Shown here: one piece after another, positions 46,475 to 55,902 of the stretch
Position numbering within the stretch: the first letter of the stretch is position 1
Layout: every line of letters starts with the position of its first letter
Origin: Mycobacterium ahvazicum
Lineage (GTDB): Bacteria > Actinomycetota > Actinomycetes > Mycobacteriales > Mycobacteriaceae
DNA: 64,000 nt
Direction of reading: 5' to 3'
Assembly: GCF_900176255.2 (NCBI RefSeq)
Contig: NZ_FXEG02000002.1
Span: forward strand, 558,001 to 622,000
Made by a program: the position numbers and the translations under genes
Notes under the pieces: generated by a model
Databases searched by the model: none
What the model saw: the letters and a program-made list of their open reading frames with translations, nothing else
What the model was told of the DNA's origin: nothing

Positions 46475-48850
46475 TCAGTTACCCCCGAGCTGGTGAGCCT
46501 GCGTCCGCCGGTGCGTGGGTTCGCAGCCGGGCGGTTGCGGCGGTGTCGGCAGCAGTGCTTTGCGCTGACGCACCGCGATGGGTTTCGGCGAGTCCGTCTT
46601 GAGCACGAGTTCCTCGCCGGCGTGCCGGATGGCCAGCTCGCCGCTGTCCCCGTCGCTCAGGGTGTAGGTGACGTCGTTGTGGTTGGCGTCGACGATCAGC
46701 CGGAAGGCACGCCAGCGCACCCGGAACCGCAACCGGGTGATGCCGTCGGGCAGCGCGGGATCGATCTCCAGGATGCCATCGTCGTCGCGCAGGCCGCCAA
46801 AGCCCGCGACGATCGCCATCCAGGCGCCGGCCAGCGACGCCATGTGCAGCCCGTCGCGGGTGTTGGAGTGCAGGTCGCGCAGATCGATCAGCGCGGCCTC
46901 GTAGGCGTAGTCATGCGCCAGCTCCAAATGCCCGACCTCCGCACACATTACGGCCTGGCAGCATGCCGACAGCGACGAGTCGCGCACCGTGCGCCGCTCG
47001 TAGTAGTCGACGTTGCGGGCCTTCTGCTCGGGCGTGAACGCATGGCTCTGCCACTGCATCGCCAGCACCAGGTCGGCCTGCTTGATCACCTGCGCCGGGT
47101 ACAGCCGCACATACGGCTCATGAAGCAGCAGTGGATATTTGTGCCGGTTCTCGAAATCCCACTCCGCGAACTTGGTGAAGCCCTCGCACTGCTGGTGGAC
47201 ACCGAGCTCTTCGTCGTAGGGAATGTGGACCGCGTCGGCCGCGTCCCGCCACGAGGCGGTCTCCTCGTGGGTGACGCCCAGCGCTTCGGCCGACTCGGGG
47301 TGACGGTTGCAGGCATCGGCGGCGACCACCAGGTTGTGCGCGGCCATCAGATTCGTAAAGACGTTGTCGCGCACGATCGCGGTGTACTCGTCGGGGCCGG
47401 TGACCCCCTCGAGGTGCCAGACGCCGTGGCGGTCATGGTGTCCGAGCGACATCCACAGCCGCGCCGTCTCGACCAGTACCTTCAGCCCGCAATCGGCCTC
47501 CAGCGACTGATCGCCGGTGACCACGCGGTAGCGCTCGAAGGCCATCGCGATGTCGGCGTTGATGTGGAAGGCCGCGGTGCCGGCCGGCCAGTAACCGGAA
47601 CACTCCTGGCCGCGGATGGTCCGCCACGGGAAGCTCACACCCTCGAGGCCGAGTTCTTTCGCGCGGTCCCGGGCCATGTCCATCGTCGACGCCCGCCAGC
47701 GCAACGAATCGGCGACCGCGTGCGGCAGCGTGTAGGTGAGCACCGGAAGCACGAAACCCTCGGTGTCCCAGAACGCGTGGCCGTCGTAACCCGTTCCGGT
47801 CAGCCCCTTGCTGGGGATGGCGCGCCGCTCGGCGCGGGCGCTGGCCTGCACGAGGTGAAAGAGCCCGAACCGCACCGCTTGCTGGGATTCCGAGTCGCCC
47901 TCGACCTCGACGTCGGCGTTTTCCCAGAAGTCGTCGAGGAACTCGCGCTGGGCTTTCAGCAGCCCGTCCCATCCGCTGTAGCGGGCGCTGTGCAGCGCGG
48001 CGGCGACCTGGTCACGCAGCGCGGGCCGGGAGCGCTGGCTGGACCAGCCGTAGGCGAGGTATTTGACGATGCGCAGCTTCTGGCCCGGGCGCAGCCCGCA
48101 GATCACGGTGGTGCGCGCCAAGTCCGAACTCGCGTCGTTGGTGACCTCGACCCGCCCGGGCACCTCGACGATGTGATCCATTCCCGCGGCCATCATCAAT
48201 TGGCTGGCCCGGGTCCGGTGCATCAGCAGTGCGCCGCAGTCGGTCTCGTCGTGTTCGACGGCCTCCAGCGGCTTTTCCAGGATGGCCGCCACCCGGGGGT
48301 CAGCCGACGTCGTCGGCTGGTCCTCGTTGGTGACGAGCTCCGATTGCACTGTGACACGGACGAACTCGTTGACCGCCTCGACGCAGTACTCGATGGCGGC
48401 GACGCTGCGGTGGGCCAGTGAGACCAGCCGGGTGGACGTCACCTTGACTTCCTTGCCCACCGGCGAACGCCAGTGCGCGTTGCGGGTCAACGTTCCGGCC
48501 TTCAGGTCGAGAACCCGTTCGTGGGAGACGAGTTCGCCGTAACGGACATCGAACGGCTCGTCCTCGACGAACAGCCGGATGATCTTGCCGTTGGTCACGT
48601 CGACGACGGTCTGACCGGCCTCCGGGTAGCCATAACCGGCCTCGGCGTAGGGCAGCGGCCGGATCTCGTAGAACGAGTTCAGATAGGTGCCCGGCAGGCC
48701 GTACGGTTCGCCCTCGTCGAGGTTGCCGCGCAGCCCGATGTGCCCGTTGGACAACGCGAAGAGCGATTCGGACTGGGCGATCAGGTTCAGGTCGAGCCGC
48801 GTCTCGCGGACTACCCAGGGTTCGACGGGGAAGGCTTCCTGGGTGATCAT
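46475..48850 (-). CDS. Glycoside hydrolase family 65 protein (phosphorylase-type, Rv3401-like)
   Basis: 791 residues, the length of Rv3401. The start [20 protein letters not shown] is conserved; an upstream extension would overlap the HAD gene. GH65 features include the N-terminal beta-sandwich (about 1-270), the (alpha/alpha)6 barrel, the general-acid Glu region [17 protein letters not shown], and the phosphate-site [20 protein letters not shown]65 enzymes with an adjacent beta-phosphoglucomutase usually phosphorolyse maltose, trehalose or kojibiose to beta-glucose-1-phosphate and glucose; which disaccharide is unknown. ATGA overlap with the upstream mutase gene indicates coupling. Confidence 0.9.
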   Translation of the reverse strand: MITQEAFPVEPWVVRETRLDLNLIAQSESLFALSNGHIGLRGNLDEGEPYGLPGTYLNSFYEIRPLPYAEAGYGYPEAGQTVVDVTNGKIIRLFVEDEPFDVRYGELVSHERVLDLKAGTLTRNAHWRSPVGKEVKVTSTRLVSLAHRSVAAIEYCVEAVNEFVRVTVQSELVTNEDQPTTSADPRVAAILEKPLEAVEHDETDCGALLMHRTRASQLMMAAGMDHIVEVPGRVEVTNDASSDLARTTVICGLRPGQKLRIVKYLAYGWSSQRSRPALRDQVAAALHSARYSGWDGLLKAQREFLDDFWENADVEVEGDSESQQAVRFGLFHLVQASARAERRAIPSKGLTGTGYDGHAFWDTEGFVLPVLTYTLPHAVADSLRWRASTMDMARDRAKELGLEGVSFPWRTIRGQECSGYWPAGTAAFHINADIAMAFERYRVVTGDQSLEADCGLKVLVETARLWMSLGHHDRHGVWHLEGVTGPDEYTAIVRDNVFTNLMAAHNLVVAADACNRHPESAEALGVTHEETASWRDAADAVHIPYDEELGVHQQCEGFTKFAEWDFENRHKYPLLLHEPYVRLYPAQVIKQADLVLAMQWQSHAFTPEQKARNVDYYERRTVRDSSLSACCQAVMCAEVGHLELAHDYAYEAALIDLRDLHSNTRDGLHMASLAGAWMAIVAGFGGLRDDDGILEIDPALPDGITRLRFRVRWRAFRLIVDANHNDVTYTLSDGDSGELAIRHAGEELVLKTDSPKPIAVRQRKALLPTPPQPPGCEPTHRRTQAHQLGGN

Positions 48851-49605
48851 GCCTTGGCCTCGGTTGAATCCCCGAGCAATTCCGCGAGGTCGGTGACCAC
48901 GACGTCGGCGCCGCTGCGACGGAGATCTTCGGCCTGGCCGACTCGGTCGACACCGACCACGTAGCCGAAGTTCCCGGCATGACCTGCTGCCACCCCCGAC
49001 AGTGCGTCCTCGAACACGGCGGCCGCGTCGGGGGCGACGTCGAGTAGCTGCGCCCCCCGCAGATAGGAGTCGGGCGCGGGTTTGCCTTTGATGTGCTCCT
49101 CGCGCAGCGTCACCCCGTCCACGCGCTGCTGAACGAACCGCTCCAGCCCGGTGATCTCGAGCACCTCGCGGGTGTTGGCGCTCGACGACACGACGGCGAT
49201 GCCCAGGCCCGCGGCCGAGACCGCCTCCAGGTAGCGCCGCGACCCGTCGAACACCTCGACGCCGTCGCGCTCGAGCACCTTCTGGAACATATCGTTCTTG
49301 CGATTGCCCAGGCCGTAAACGGTTTCGGCGTCGCCGGAGTCGTCGTGATCGCCGTCCGGCAATTCGATTCCCCGGCTCTGCAGAAACGACCGGACCCCGT
49401 CTTCGCGCTTCTTGCCGTCGACATATGTCCGGTAGTCCGCGGCGGCATCGAACGGCACGAACTTCTCCCCGGTGCGCTCGGCTCGCTGGGACAGGTAAGC
49501 GTCGAACATGGCCTTCCAGGCCTTGGTATGCACGCTTGCGGTGTCGGTCAGCACCCCGTCGAGGTCGAACAGGCAAGCACGCACCTTCTCTGGCAGACCC
49601 AGCAC
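48847..49605 (-). CDS. HAD-superfamily hydrolase, beta-phosphoglucomutase-like (Rv3400-like)
   Basis: 252 residues. The nucleophile Asp14 and acid/base Asp16 are in [19 protein letters not shown], the family hallmark of beta-phosphoglucomutase; other HAD motifs are [16 protein letters not shown] and [15 protein letters not shown]. It would convert beta-glucose-1-phosphate, the product of the coupled GH65 phosphorylase, to glucose-6-phosphate. It is the first gene of a two-gene operon matching Rv3400-Rv3401. The 162-base gap upstream to the HNH gene holds nothing clear. Confidence 0.92.
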   Translation of the reverse strand: MLGLPEKVRACLFDLDGVLTDTASVHTKAWKAMFDAYLSQRAERTGEKFVPFDAAADYRTYVDGKKREDGVRSFLQSRGIELPDGDHDDSGDAETVYGLGNRKNDMFQKVLERDGVEVFDGSRRYLEAVSAAGLGIAVVSSSANTREVLEITGLERFVQQRVDGVTLREEHIKGKPAPDSYLRGAQLLDVAPDAAAVFEDALSGVAAGHAGNFGYVVGVDRVGQAEDLRRSGADVVVTDLAELLGDSTEAKA

Positions 49606-49767
49606 AAAGGATCCTCACTGTAGGGAGTAGTTGGGCGATACCACTCCACCATGCTTGACCGCAGGTCGCCAGCGATCTCACATACTTGCCGCCCGCCGGA
49701 CGATGCGAACCATCTCGGCGGGGTCGGGCGGCCGGGATTTGTCGGTGGTGGTCGCGATGATGTCGTT

Positions 49768-51069
49768 ATGTCGTTGACCGCCTCGCCGAGCGTCGTTGAA
49801 TCGCGTCCGCCGGATCGTCTGGGGGTGTTGTTCGAGGAGTTGGCGGAGTTGGCCGGTCAACGTAATGCCATTGATGGGCGCATCGTGGAGATCGCTGCCG
49901 AGATCGAGCGCGACGAGCTGTGCGGGGCCACCGGTGCGCGCTCAGTGGCGGCGTTGCTGGGCTGGAAGCTGGCCCTGTCCTCGGCGAATGCCCACACGAT
50001 CACCACGATCGCGGGCCGGCTCGAGGAGTTCCCGCGGTGTGCGGCGGGCATGGCTGAGGGTCGGCTGTCGCTGGATCAGGTCGGCGTCATCGCCGCCGGC
50101 GCGGGTCAGGGATCTGATGAGCACTATGCGGGGTTGGCCGAGGTCGCCACGGTCCGCCAGCTGCGTACCGCGGTCAAACTCGAACCACGACCCCAGCCCG
50201 ACCCGCGGCCCGAACCGGCGCCCTCGATCACCCAGACCTCGGACGAGGAGTTCACGTGTTGGCGGATCAAACTCCCCCACCTAGACGCCGCGAAGTTCGA
50301 CGCCGCGCTGGCCTCACACCGTGACGCGCTTTTCGCCGAATGGAAACGCGACCACGCCGAAAGCGACCCCGAGCACAGGCCCCCGCTGCCGAACGCCACC
50401 GACGCGTTGATGCGGCTGGTGGAGGCCGGCTGGGATAGTGAAGCCACCCGCCGCCCGCACGGGCAGCACACCACCGTGGTCGTGCACCTCGACGTGCAGC
50501 AGCGTGCCGCCGCGCTGCATCTGGGTCCGCTGCTGACCGACGCCGAGCGCCGATACCTGACCTGTGATGCCACCTGCGAGGTCTGGTTCGAACGTGACGG
50601 CGAGGTTATCGGTGCCGGGCGTGCGACGCGGGTGATCAACCGGCGGCTGCGCCGCGCCCTGGAGCATCGAGACCGCAGCTGCGCGGTGCCCGGGTGCGGG
50701 GCCACCCGCGGCCTGCACGCCCACCACCTCCGGCACTGGGAAGACGGCGGCCCCACCGAACTAGCCAACCTGGTGCTGGTCTGCCCGTACCACCACCGCG
50801 CCCATCACCGCGGCCTGATCACCCTCACCGGACCCGCCGACGCGCTCACCATCACCGACGAGGACGGCCGACCACTGAGCGCAGCCCCCACCCGACGTCC
50901 CACCCTGCCCCGGACCCACCGGCGAACGCGCCCACTGGTGGTGGTACGACCCCTTCCAACCCCAACCACCACCAACCAACTAACCCGGCCCGATGCTGAA
51001 GCTCAAACACACAGGGGCATAACGAAATTCATTCACGCCACCCGACACGCAGGCGTTCATGGCAGTTAA
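49768..51069 (+). CDS. 13E12-repeat family protein with HNH endonuclease domain
   Basis: 433 residues. The N-terminal DUF222 region (about 10-300) with LFEELAELAGQRNAIDG and ELCGATGARSVAALLGW, and the C-terminal HNH motif CAVPGC...HAHHLRHWEDGGPTELANL...CPYHHRAHH (about 305-355), are typical of the REP13E12 family, which is multicopy and often linked to phage or mobile DNA in mycobacteria. ATG 49768 starts the conserved part. A Thr/Pro/Arg-rich tail follows. It marks the left border of the accessory island before guaA and is convergent with the methyltransferase, overlapping it by four bases. Confidence 0.88.
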   Translation: MSLTASPSVVESRPPDRLGVLFEELAELAGQRNAIDGRIVEIAAEIERDELCGATGARSVAALLGWKLALSSANAHTITTIAGRLEEFPRCAAGMAEGRLSLDQVGVIAAGAGQGSDEHYAGLAEVATVRQLRTAVKLEPRPQPDPRPEPAPSITQTSDEEFTCWRIKLPHLDAAKFDAALASHRDALFAEWKRDHAESDPEHRPPLPNATDALMRLVEAGWDSEATRRPHGQHTTVVVHLDVQQRAAALHLGPLLTDAERRYLTCDATCEVWFERDGEVIGAGRATRVINRRLRRALEHRDRSCAVPGCGATRGLHAHHLRHWEDGGPTELANLVLVCPYHHRAHHRGLITLTGPADALTITDEDGRPLSAAPTRRPTLPRTHRRTRPLVVVRPLPTPTTTNQLTRPDAEAQTHRGITKFIHATRHAGVHGS

Positions 51070-51881
51070 CCCGCGCCGTCCGCTCGGGCGATGCCCTGGA
51101 TGACCCGCAGCCGTCCGTCCGACAACGCTGCGGTCAGGTTCTGCGCCTTGTCGGCGAAGTCGGCCACGAAGGCGTGCAGCCCCAGCGGGCCGGCGGGCTG
51201 AGCCAGCAGGGATTGCATGACGGCCCCAGCCTGTTCGGTGAGATCGTTCCACTGTTCCACGACGAATCCGCAAGACTGGATGACCGAACGCAATTCGTCT
51301 GGGGCGACCAGATGGCTGTGTGCGGGCTGATCGGCCCACGGTAGCGGATAGGACAGTTCGCGACCATCGCCAATGGTGATGTCCCACAAGGCAAGACGGC
51401 CGCCGTTGACCAGCACCCGGCGGGCTTCGGCGTACAGGCGCGCCTTGTCGGCCACGTTCATCTGGACATGCTGGCTGATCACGGCGTCGAAGCCGGCATC
51501 CGCGAAGGGCAGCGCGGTCACATCGCCCTGGTGAACCGATATCCGGTCGTCCAGCCCGACGAGCTGGTTGAGCCAGCGGTGTGTTTCGCAGTATTCCTCG
51601 GTGAGGTCGACGGCCGTGACGGTGCAGCCGAAGCGGTCGGCGACGTAACGCGCGGTGCCGCCGACCCCGCTGCCCGCATCGAGCACCGCACTCGCACTGG
51701 TGATCCCGGCGAGGTCCACCAGCGCACCCGTCGCGATGCGGCCCATGGTGTGGAAGTCCTCCAGCAGGCCGAGGTCGGCGGGTGTCAGCTGCTCGAGGTC
51801 CTTTCCGGCGGCGAGCAACGCCTGCTCGATGTTGTGCTGCGAGAGGCCGGTCGAATACTGGGTTACCTGGCTGGTGTTCAT
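51066..51881 (-). CDS. Class I SAM-dependent methyltransferase
   Basis: 271 residues. Motif I AVLDAGSGVGGTARYVADRFG is near residue 65; the acidic loop VTAVDLTEEY, HQGDVTALPFADAGFDAVIS and RVLVNGGRLALWD follow in the usual order. The pattern is that of small-molecule or lipid methyltransferases; substrate unknown. It is the third gene of a coupled set with the NmrA-like reductase and the MFS exporter (ATGA overlaps), transcribed away from the HxlR regulator. Confidence 0.85.
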   Translation of the reverse strand: MNTSQVTQYSTGLSQHNIEQALLAAGKDLEQLTPADLGLLEDFHTMGRIATGALVDLAGITSASAVLDAGSGVGGTARYVADRFGCTVTAVDLTEEYCETHRWLNQLVGLDDRISVHQGDVTALPFADAGFDAVISQHVQMNVADKARLYAEARRVLVNGGRLALWDITIGDGRELSYPLPWADQPAHSHLVAPDELRSVIQSCGFVVEQWNDLTEQAGAVMQSLLAQPAGPLGLHAFVADFADKAQNLTAALSDGRLRVIQGIARADGAG

Positions 51882-52948
51882 GCGGAGATCCTTTCGGTGT
51901 GCTCACTTCGCCACAGCGGCGATTGCCCGGACAGTTGAGGATGTGCGGGCCGGGGGTGCTGCTGAAGCCGGTCGAACCGATCAAGCCGATGCATCGGCAT
52001 CAGCGGGATCAACATGAAACTCCATAGCTGGCGTGCGAAATTGGCTGCGGTAAAGCGGGTTTCCGGCACATTGACGTAACGCCGTGCGATCGTCAGGAAG
52101 TCTTCGGGTTCGACGCCGGCGACATCGCGCACATGCGTGGTCGGGCCGCCGACCTCCCAGCTCCCCAACGCGTGTTCGGGCAGGTAGTAGCGCAAGCTGG
52201 ATTCGAAGAACAGGTCGGCGCCGAGCCGCTTCTTGTAGACGCGCACCGCGCGCATGAACATCCACGCCGGAACGTCGACGTGCCGCACGCGTCGGCCCAA
52301 CGCCTCACCGATCGCGTCGGCGATCTGCGCTCCCGAGAGCAGGTCCGGTCCTGTTGGCCGGTAAGAACGGCCGTCGTGCCGGTGTGGATCGAGCAGCGCA
52401 CCCACTGCGACCCGGGCGATGTCTTCGTTGGAGGGCGGCGCATTTCGGCCGGCGCCGGTCGGTGTGGGCAACACGCCGAGTTGAGCGGCGACGGGGACCA
52501 GCTGCAGATAGTTGTCCGCGAAATAGCCCGGGTCGACGGCCACATGCGCGGTGTCCGGCAGCAGCTCGAATAGCTTCTCGGTCAACCAGGCATGGCGGGT
52601 CATCAACGAGGGATGCTGCGGGCTGGCCAACCACTGCCCAAGCGCCACTACGGCTTCGGTACCCGCCTGCCGGGCGGCCACGGCAAAGGTGACCGCACTG
52701 TCGAGCGCGTGCGGGTGGTACGGAGCGTTGAAGAACAGCCGGTCGACCCCGTCCATCGCGGCGGTGACCTGTTGAATGTCAAACATATCGGCGATGACGA
52801 CTTCTGCTCCCAGCCGGCGTAGCCGCGCGCTGCGTGCGTCTTCGGAGTGCACGACCGCCCGGGTGGCGACACCCTTCTCGAGCAGCTGGGCGGCGACCGC
52901 ACCGCCGACTTTTCCCGTCGCGCCGGTGACCAATACGCGAGTGTTCAT
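51878..52948 (-). CDS. NmrA/HSCARG-like NAD(P)-binding protein
   Basis: 356 residues. The Rossmann motif VTGATGKVGGAVAAQLLEKG starts at residue 5, followed by VIADMFDIQQVTAAMDGVDRLFF and the ARQAGTEAVVALGQWLA region of atypical short-chain dehydrogenases. The catalytic Tyr-x3-Lys is not obvious, as in NmrA-type redox sensors and NAD(P)H:quinone reductases. The C-terminal 60 residues, rich in Arg, His and Pro, resemble none I know. The ATG was placed at 52948 where the motif begins and the exporter gene ends. Confidence 0.83.
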   Translation of the reverse strand: MNTRVLVTGATGKVGGAVAAQLLEKGVATRAVVHSEDARSARLRRLGAEVVIADMFDIQQVTAAMDGVDRLFFNAPYHPHALDSAVTFAVAARQAGTEAVVALGQWLASPQHPSLMTRHAWLTEKLFELLPDTAHVAVDPGYFADNYLQLVPVAAQLGVLPTPTGAGRNAPPSNEDIARVAVGALLDPHRHDGRSYRPTGPDLLSGAQIADAIGEALGRRVRHVDVPAWMFMRAVRVYKKRLGADLFFESSLRYYLPEHALGSWEVGGPTTHVRDVAGVEPEDFLTIARRYVNVPETRFTAANFARQLWSFMLIPLMPMHRLDRFDRLQQHPRPAHPQLSGQSPLWRSEHTERISA

Positions 52949-54468
52949 GCGTCTTCCCTTTCCATTTGAGGAGCGATTTCCAATTGCCGTGCCGGTAGCA
53001 GAGCCGCGACGGCGATCGCCGCGGCCAGTGCGATTGCCGCGCACACCAGCGAGCCGACGTGCAGGCCGTCCAGGAACGCGCGATTGACCGCGTCGCGCAC
53101 CGGGCCGGCGTGCTCCGCGGGAAGCTGTTCGATCACCTTGTGCGCCACAGCCATTGAGTTACGCATCGCGGCGGTGACGCCGGCCGGAAATGTGGCCAGC
53201 GCGGGCGCGGAGCCCAGGTGTGCCGAGTAGACCGACGCGAAGACGCTGCCCACGATGGCAACACCCAGGGTGCCGCCGAGCTCACGCGTGGTGTCGTTGA
53301 CGGCCGAGCCGATCCCGGCCTTGTCCGCGGACAGCGATCCCATGATCGATTCGGTGGCCGGTGAGAACGTCAGTCCGAGGCCGCCGCCGAGCAGCAACAT
53401 CTGCGCGGCGATCTCGGTGTAGCTCGTCGCGGCGTCCGCGGTCGATGCCCACGCCAGGCCGGCCGCGAACACCGCCAGACCCCCGGCCACGACGGCGGTG
53501 GTGCCGATCCACTCGACCAGCCGCGGCCCCAGGATGCTGGCTACCGCGATCGATATGGCGACCGGCAGTAACCGCACTCCGCTCTGAAAAGCGCTGTACT
53601 CCTTGATGAATTGGAAGTACTGCGTGATGACGAAGATAAAGCCGAACAAGGTCAGAAAGCCCGCGGTCACTGCGAGGCTGCCACCGGAGAACCGGCGATT
53701 GGCGAACACCGTGACGTCCAGCATGGGATGGGTGCTGCGTCGCTCCCACCATGCGAACCCGGCGAGCAGGACAGCGGCGGTTGTGAATCCGACCGCGGCG
53801 CGGGGGCTGGTCCAGCCCCAGGTCGGCGCTTCGATGACGGTATAGACCAGCGCCGTGACGCCGGCCGCCGACAGCGCCAAGCCGGGCACGTCGACGCGTG
53901 GTGCCGCGGGGTCGCGCGAAGTCGGCACGAACAATACGGCGCCGGCGATGGCGGCCACCGCGATCGGGATGTTCACCATGAAAATGGCGCCCCACCAGAA
54001 ATGTTCGAGCAGCCAACCACCGCTGATCGGCCCCACTGCCACGCCGATACCCACCATCGCCGCCCACAGCCCGATGGCCTTGGCGCGGGGCACCGGGTCG
54101 GTGAAGATGTTCGTGATCAAGCCCAGTGTGGTCGGGAAGATCAGCGCGGCACCCACGCCCATGGCGGCCCGCGCCGCGATCAGCTGATCCGCGGAGTTCG
54201 CCTGTGCCGCAAGGCCCGACGTGATCGCGAATAGCGCGAGGCCGGCATTGAGCCAACCTCGTCTGCCGTAGCGGTCGCTGAAGCTGCCGGCCGACAGCAG
54301 CAGCCCGGACATGACCAGGGTGTAGGCGTCGACGATCCATTGCAGCTGCGAGGTGCCGGCATTGAGCTCGCGTGCCAGCGTGGGCAGGGCGACGTTGACG
54401 ATGGTGGCGTCGACGCTGATGACGAAGACGCCGAGGCAGATGACGGCGAGCGCGAGATTCTTACCCAT
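52945..54468 (-). CDS. MFS multidrug exporter, DHA2 (EmrB/QacA) family
   Basis: 507 residues with about 14 transmembrane helices. Motif C-like GPISGGWLLEHFWWGAIFMVN, motif A SFSDRYGRRGWLNAG after helix 2, and the conserved first helix NLALAVICLGVFVISVDATIVNVALPTL place it in the DHA2 drug:H+ antiporter family. It should export a hydrophobic or cationic compound. First gene of the MFS-NmrA-methyltransferase operon, and divergent from a HxlR regulator 79 bases away, a layout common for inducible efflux. Start ATG 54468; an upstream frame would cover the promoter. Confidence 0.9.
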   Translation of the reverse strand: MGKNLALAVICLGVFVISVDATIVNVALPTLARELNAGTSQLQWIVDAYTLVMSGLLLSAGSFSDRYGRRGWLNAGLALFAITSGLAAQANSADQLIAARAAMGVGAALIFPTTLGLITNIFTDPVPRAKAIGLWAAMVGIGVAVGPISGGWLLEHFWWGAIFMVNIPIAVAAIAGAVLFVPTSRDPAAPRVDVPGLALSAAGVTALVYTVIEAPTWGWTSPRAAVGFTTAAVLLAGFAWWERRSTHPMLDVTVFANRRFSGGSLAVTAGFLTLFGFIFVITQYFQFIKEYSAFQSGVRLLPVAISIAVASILGPRLVEWIGTTAVVAGGLAVFAAGLAWASTADAATSYTEIAAQMLLLGGGLGLTFSPATESIMGSLSADKAGIGSAVNDTTRELGGTLGVAIVGSVFASVYSAHLGSAPALATFPAGVTAAMRNSMAVAHKVIEQLPAEHAGPVRDAVNRAFLDGLHVGSLVCAAIALAAAIAVAALLPARQLEIAPQMEREDA

Positions 54469-54547
54469 GGACGAGACAGTAAATCTGATAGACAAATAAA
54501 TCAACCAACAAATGGAAAAATATGTCCGCCGCTGGTAAACTGCGGTG
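54469..54547. promoter_or_regulatory. A+T-rich divergent promoter between the exporter operon and hxlR
   Basis: Far more A+T-rich than its surroundings. ACAAAT occurs twice 16 bases apart (54493 and 54509), a possible paired site for the winged-helix regulator. TAAACT at 54536-54541 is a candidate -10 for the HxlR gene, placed so that the transcript would begin at or beside the GTG at 54548. Confidence 0.4.
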
Positions 54548-55186
54548 GTGCGGACACGCAACTACAACCAGAACTGCCCGATCGCGCGCGGCCTCGACGT
54601 CTTGGGTGAGCGCTGGACGTTGCTGATCCTGCGTGAGCTGATCGGAGGACCGCGGCGCTACGGCGACCTGCGCGCCGAATTGCCCGGCATCGCAACCAAT
54701 CTGCTGGCCGAGCGCCTCAAGGAGCTGCAGGACGCCGGGCTCGTCCACCGAACCGACCTCCCGGCGCCCATCGGGCGCACCGTCTACACGCTCAGCGACC
54801 TGGGCTGGCAGCGGGTGCTGCCGATCATTCAGAGCATCGCGTGGTTCGGTCTGGACCGGCTGGATCCGATCGACGAAGGCCCGGTCACGCCGCTCAACGG
54901 GTTTCTGGCCGGCATCCTGCTGGGCTTCGACTCGGGCAAGGCGGCCGGGCTGGAAGCGACGTGCCGGGCCGAAATCGACGGTCGCCGTTTTGATTTCGTG
55001 ATTACCCAGGGACGCCTGGCCGGCGCGCGCGGCGAGCCCCCGGTGACGATCACCGCCAGTGCGGCAGATCTCGTGACGGCCCGTCTCGCGCCGGGCGACG
55101 CCAAGCGCAAGGCGGCTTTGCGGCGAATCGCCTTCACCGGCGAGCCCGAAGCCGTGGAGACCCTGCGTCGGGTGTTCTCGCTGTAA
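54548..55186 (+). CDS. HxlR-family winged-helix regulator
   Basis: About 212 residues. The N-terminal 110 residues form the HxlR domain: NQNCPIARGLDVLGERWTLL, RRYGDLRAELPGIATNLLAERLKEL (recognition helix) and RTVYTLSDLGW. Cys at the CPIA position can be a redox or electrophile sensor in this family. The remaining 100 residues resemble an SCP2-like domain fused in some mycobacterial HxlR proteins. GTG at 54548, or the adjacent one at 54545, starts the protein. It probably represses the divergent exporter operon. Confidence 0.88.
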   Translation: MRTRNYNQNCPIARGLDVLGERWTLLILRELIGGPRRYGDLRAELPGIATNLLAERLKELQDAGLVHRTDLPAPIGRTVYTLSDLGWQRVLPIIQSIAWFGLDRLDPIDEGPVTPLNGFLAGILLGFDSGKAAGLEATCRAEIDGRRFDFVITQGRLAGARGEPPVTITASAADLVTARLAPGDAKRKAALRRIAFTGEPEAVETLRRVFSL

Positions 55187-55189
55187 GCG

Positions 55190-55843
55190 TCAACCCTCGG
55201 GCTTGAGCAGGGCGTCGATCAGCGCTTGGGCGAGGAACTTGCCGTAGCGAGTGGCCGACCAACCGCGTTCCAGGACAAGGAGTTCGTAGAGCTCGGGTGC
55301 GTGGTAGGTCCACAGAATATCGCGCGCTTCCTTGGCGCTGACTCGCAGCTGTCGCGTCCCGGCGAGATCTGCCGCGAACATCGTCATGCCGGCCAGCGTT
55401 TCCTGCCGCGTCTGCTTCCAGACCTCGCCGGCGTCCGGCGACGACGCGGCGCCATCACGCGCGAGCAGTTGGACCGGAGCGCTGCGCGGCATGGTCGCGG
55501 CCAGGTGCTTGGCGTACAGCTGCAGTTTGCGGGCCGCATCGGTTTCATCGGCAACGGCCTGGATCACGTCTCGCTGGACCATCGGGATCGGCTCGTCGTC
55601 GCCGGCGACGGACACATCGAAGAGCGCTTTCAGCACGCCGGCCTTCGTCGTAAACGCCTTGTACACCGTTTCGACCGACACGGCCGCGTCCCGTGCGATT
55701 TCGGCGATCGTCGTCGCCGCATAGCCCTGGGCCAGGAACCGCTGCCGGGCGGCCGCGAGGACCGCGTCCCGATTGCGCTGGGCCTGCTCGCGGCGACGGG
55801 TCGAGTCGTAGCGGCGGGGAGCCTGCTTGTTGACAGATCCCAT
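55190..55843 (-). CDS. TetR-family transcriptional regulator
   Basis: 217 residues. Helix-turn-helix at about residues 20-68: RDAVLAAARQRFLAQGYAAT then IAEIARDAAVSVETVYKAF. The rest is a helical ligand-binding domain. The ATG at 55843 opens with MGSVNKQAPRRYDSTRRRE; a longer frame would run through the operator. It diverges from the acyl-CoA dehydrogenase-like monooxygenase, with a palindrome between them, and its 3' end meets that of the hxlR gene, three bases apart. Confidence 0.88.
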   Translation of the reverse strand: MGSVNKQAPRRYDSTRRREQAQRNRDAVLAAARQRFLAQGYAATTIAEIARDAAVSVETVYKAFTTKAGVLKALFDVSVAGDDEPIPMVQRDVIQAVADETDAARKLQLYAKHLAATMPRSAPVQLLARDGAASSPDAGEVWKQTRQETLAGMTMFAADLAGTRQLRVSAKEARDILWTYHAPELYELLVLERGWSATRYGKFLAQALIDALLKPEG

Positions 55844-55861
55844 AATTAAGTACATTCTCCT

Positions 55862-55872
55862 GTATTGAATAC
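55862..55872. promoter_or_regulatory. Palindrome between TetR and monooxygenase genes, likely operator
   Basis: GTATTGAATAC is a perfect 11-base palindrome centred in the 59-base, A+T-rich gap between divergent starts at 55843 and 55903. Related GTA/TAC triplets flank it (AGTACATT, CTGTATG). It is a probable site for the adjacent TetR protein. Confidence 0.5.
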
Positions 55873-55902
55873 TAATAACTGTATGAAAATAGGGAACGTG
55901 AC

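Noticed and set aside
49606..51069. HNH gene as part of an intact mobile element
   Set aside because: No terminal inverted repeats, target duplication, integrase or att site could be found around it; only the family membership hints at mobility.
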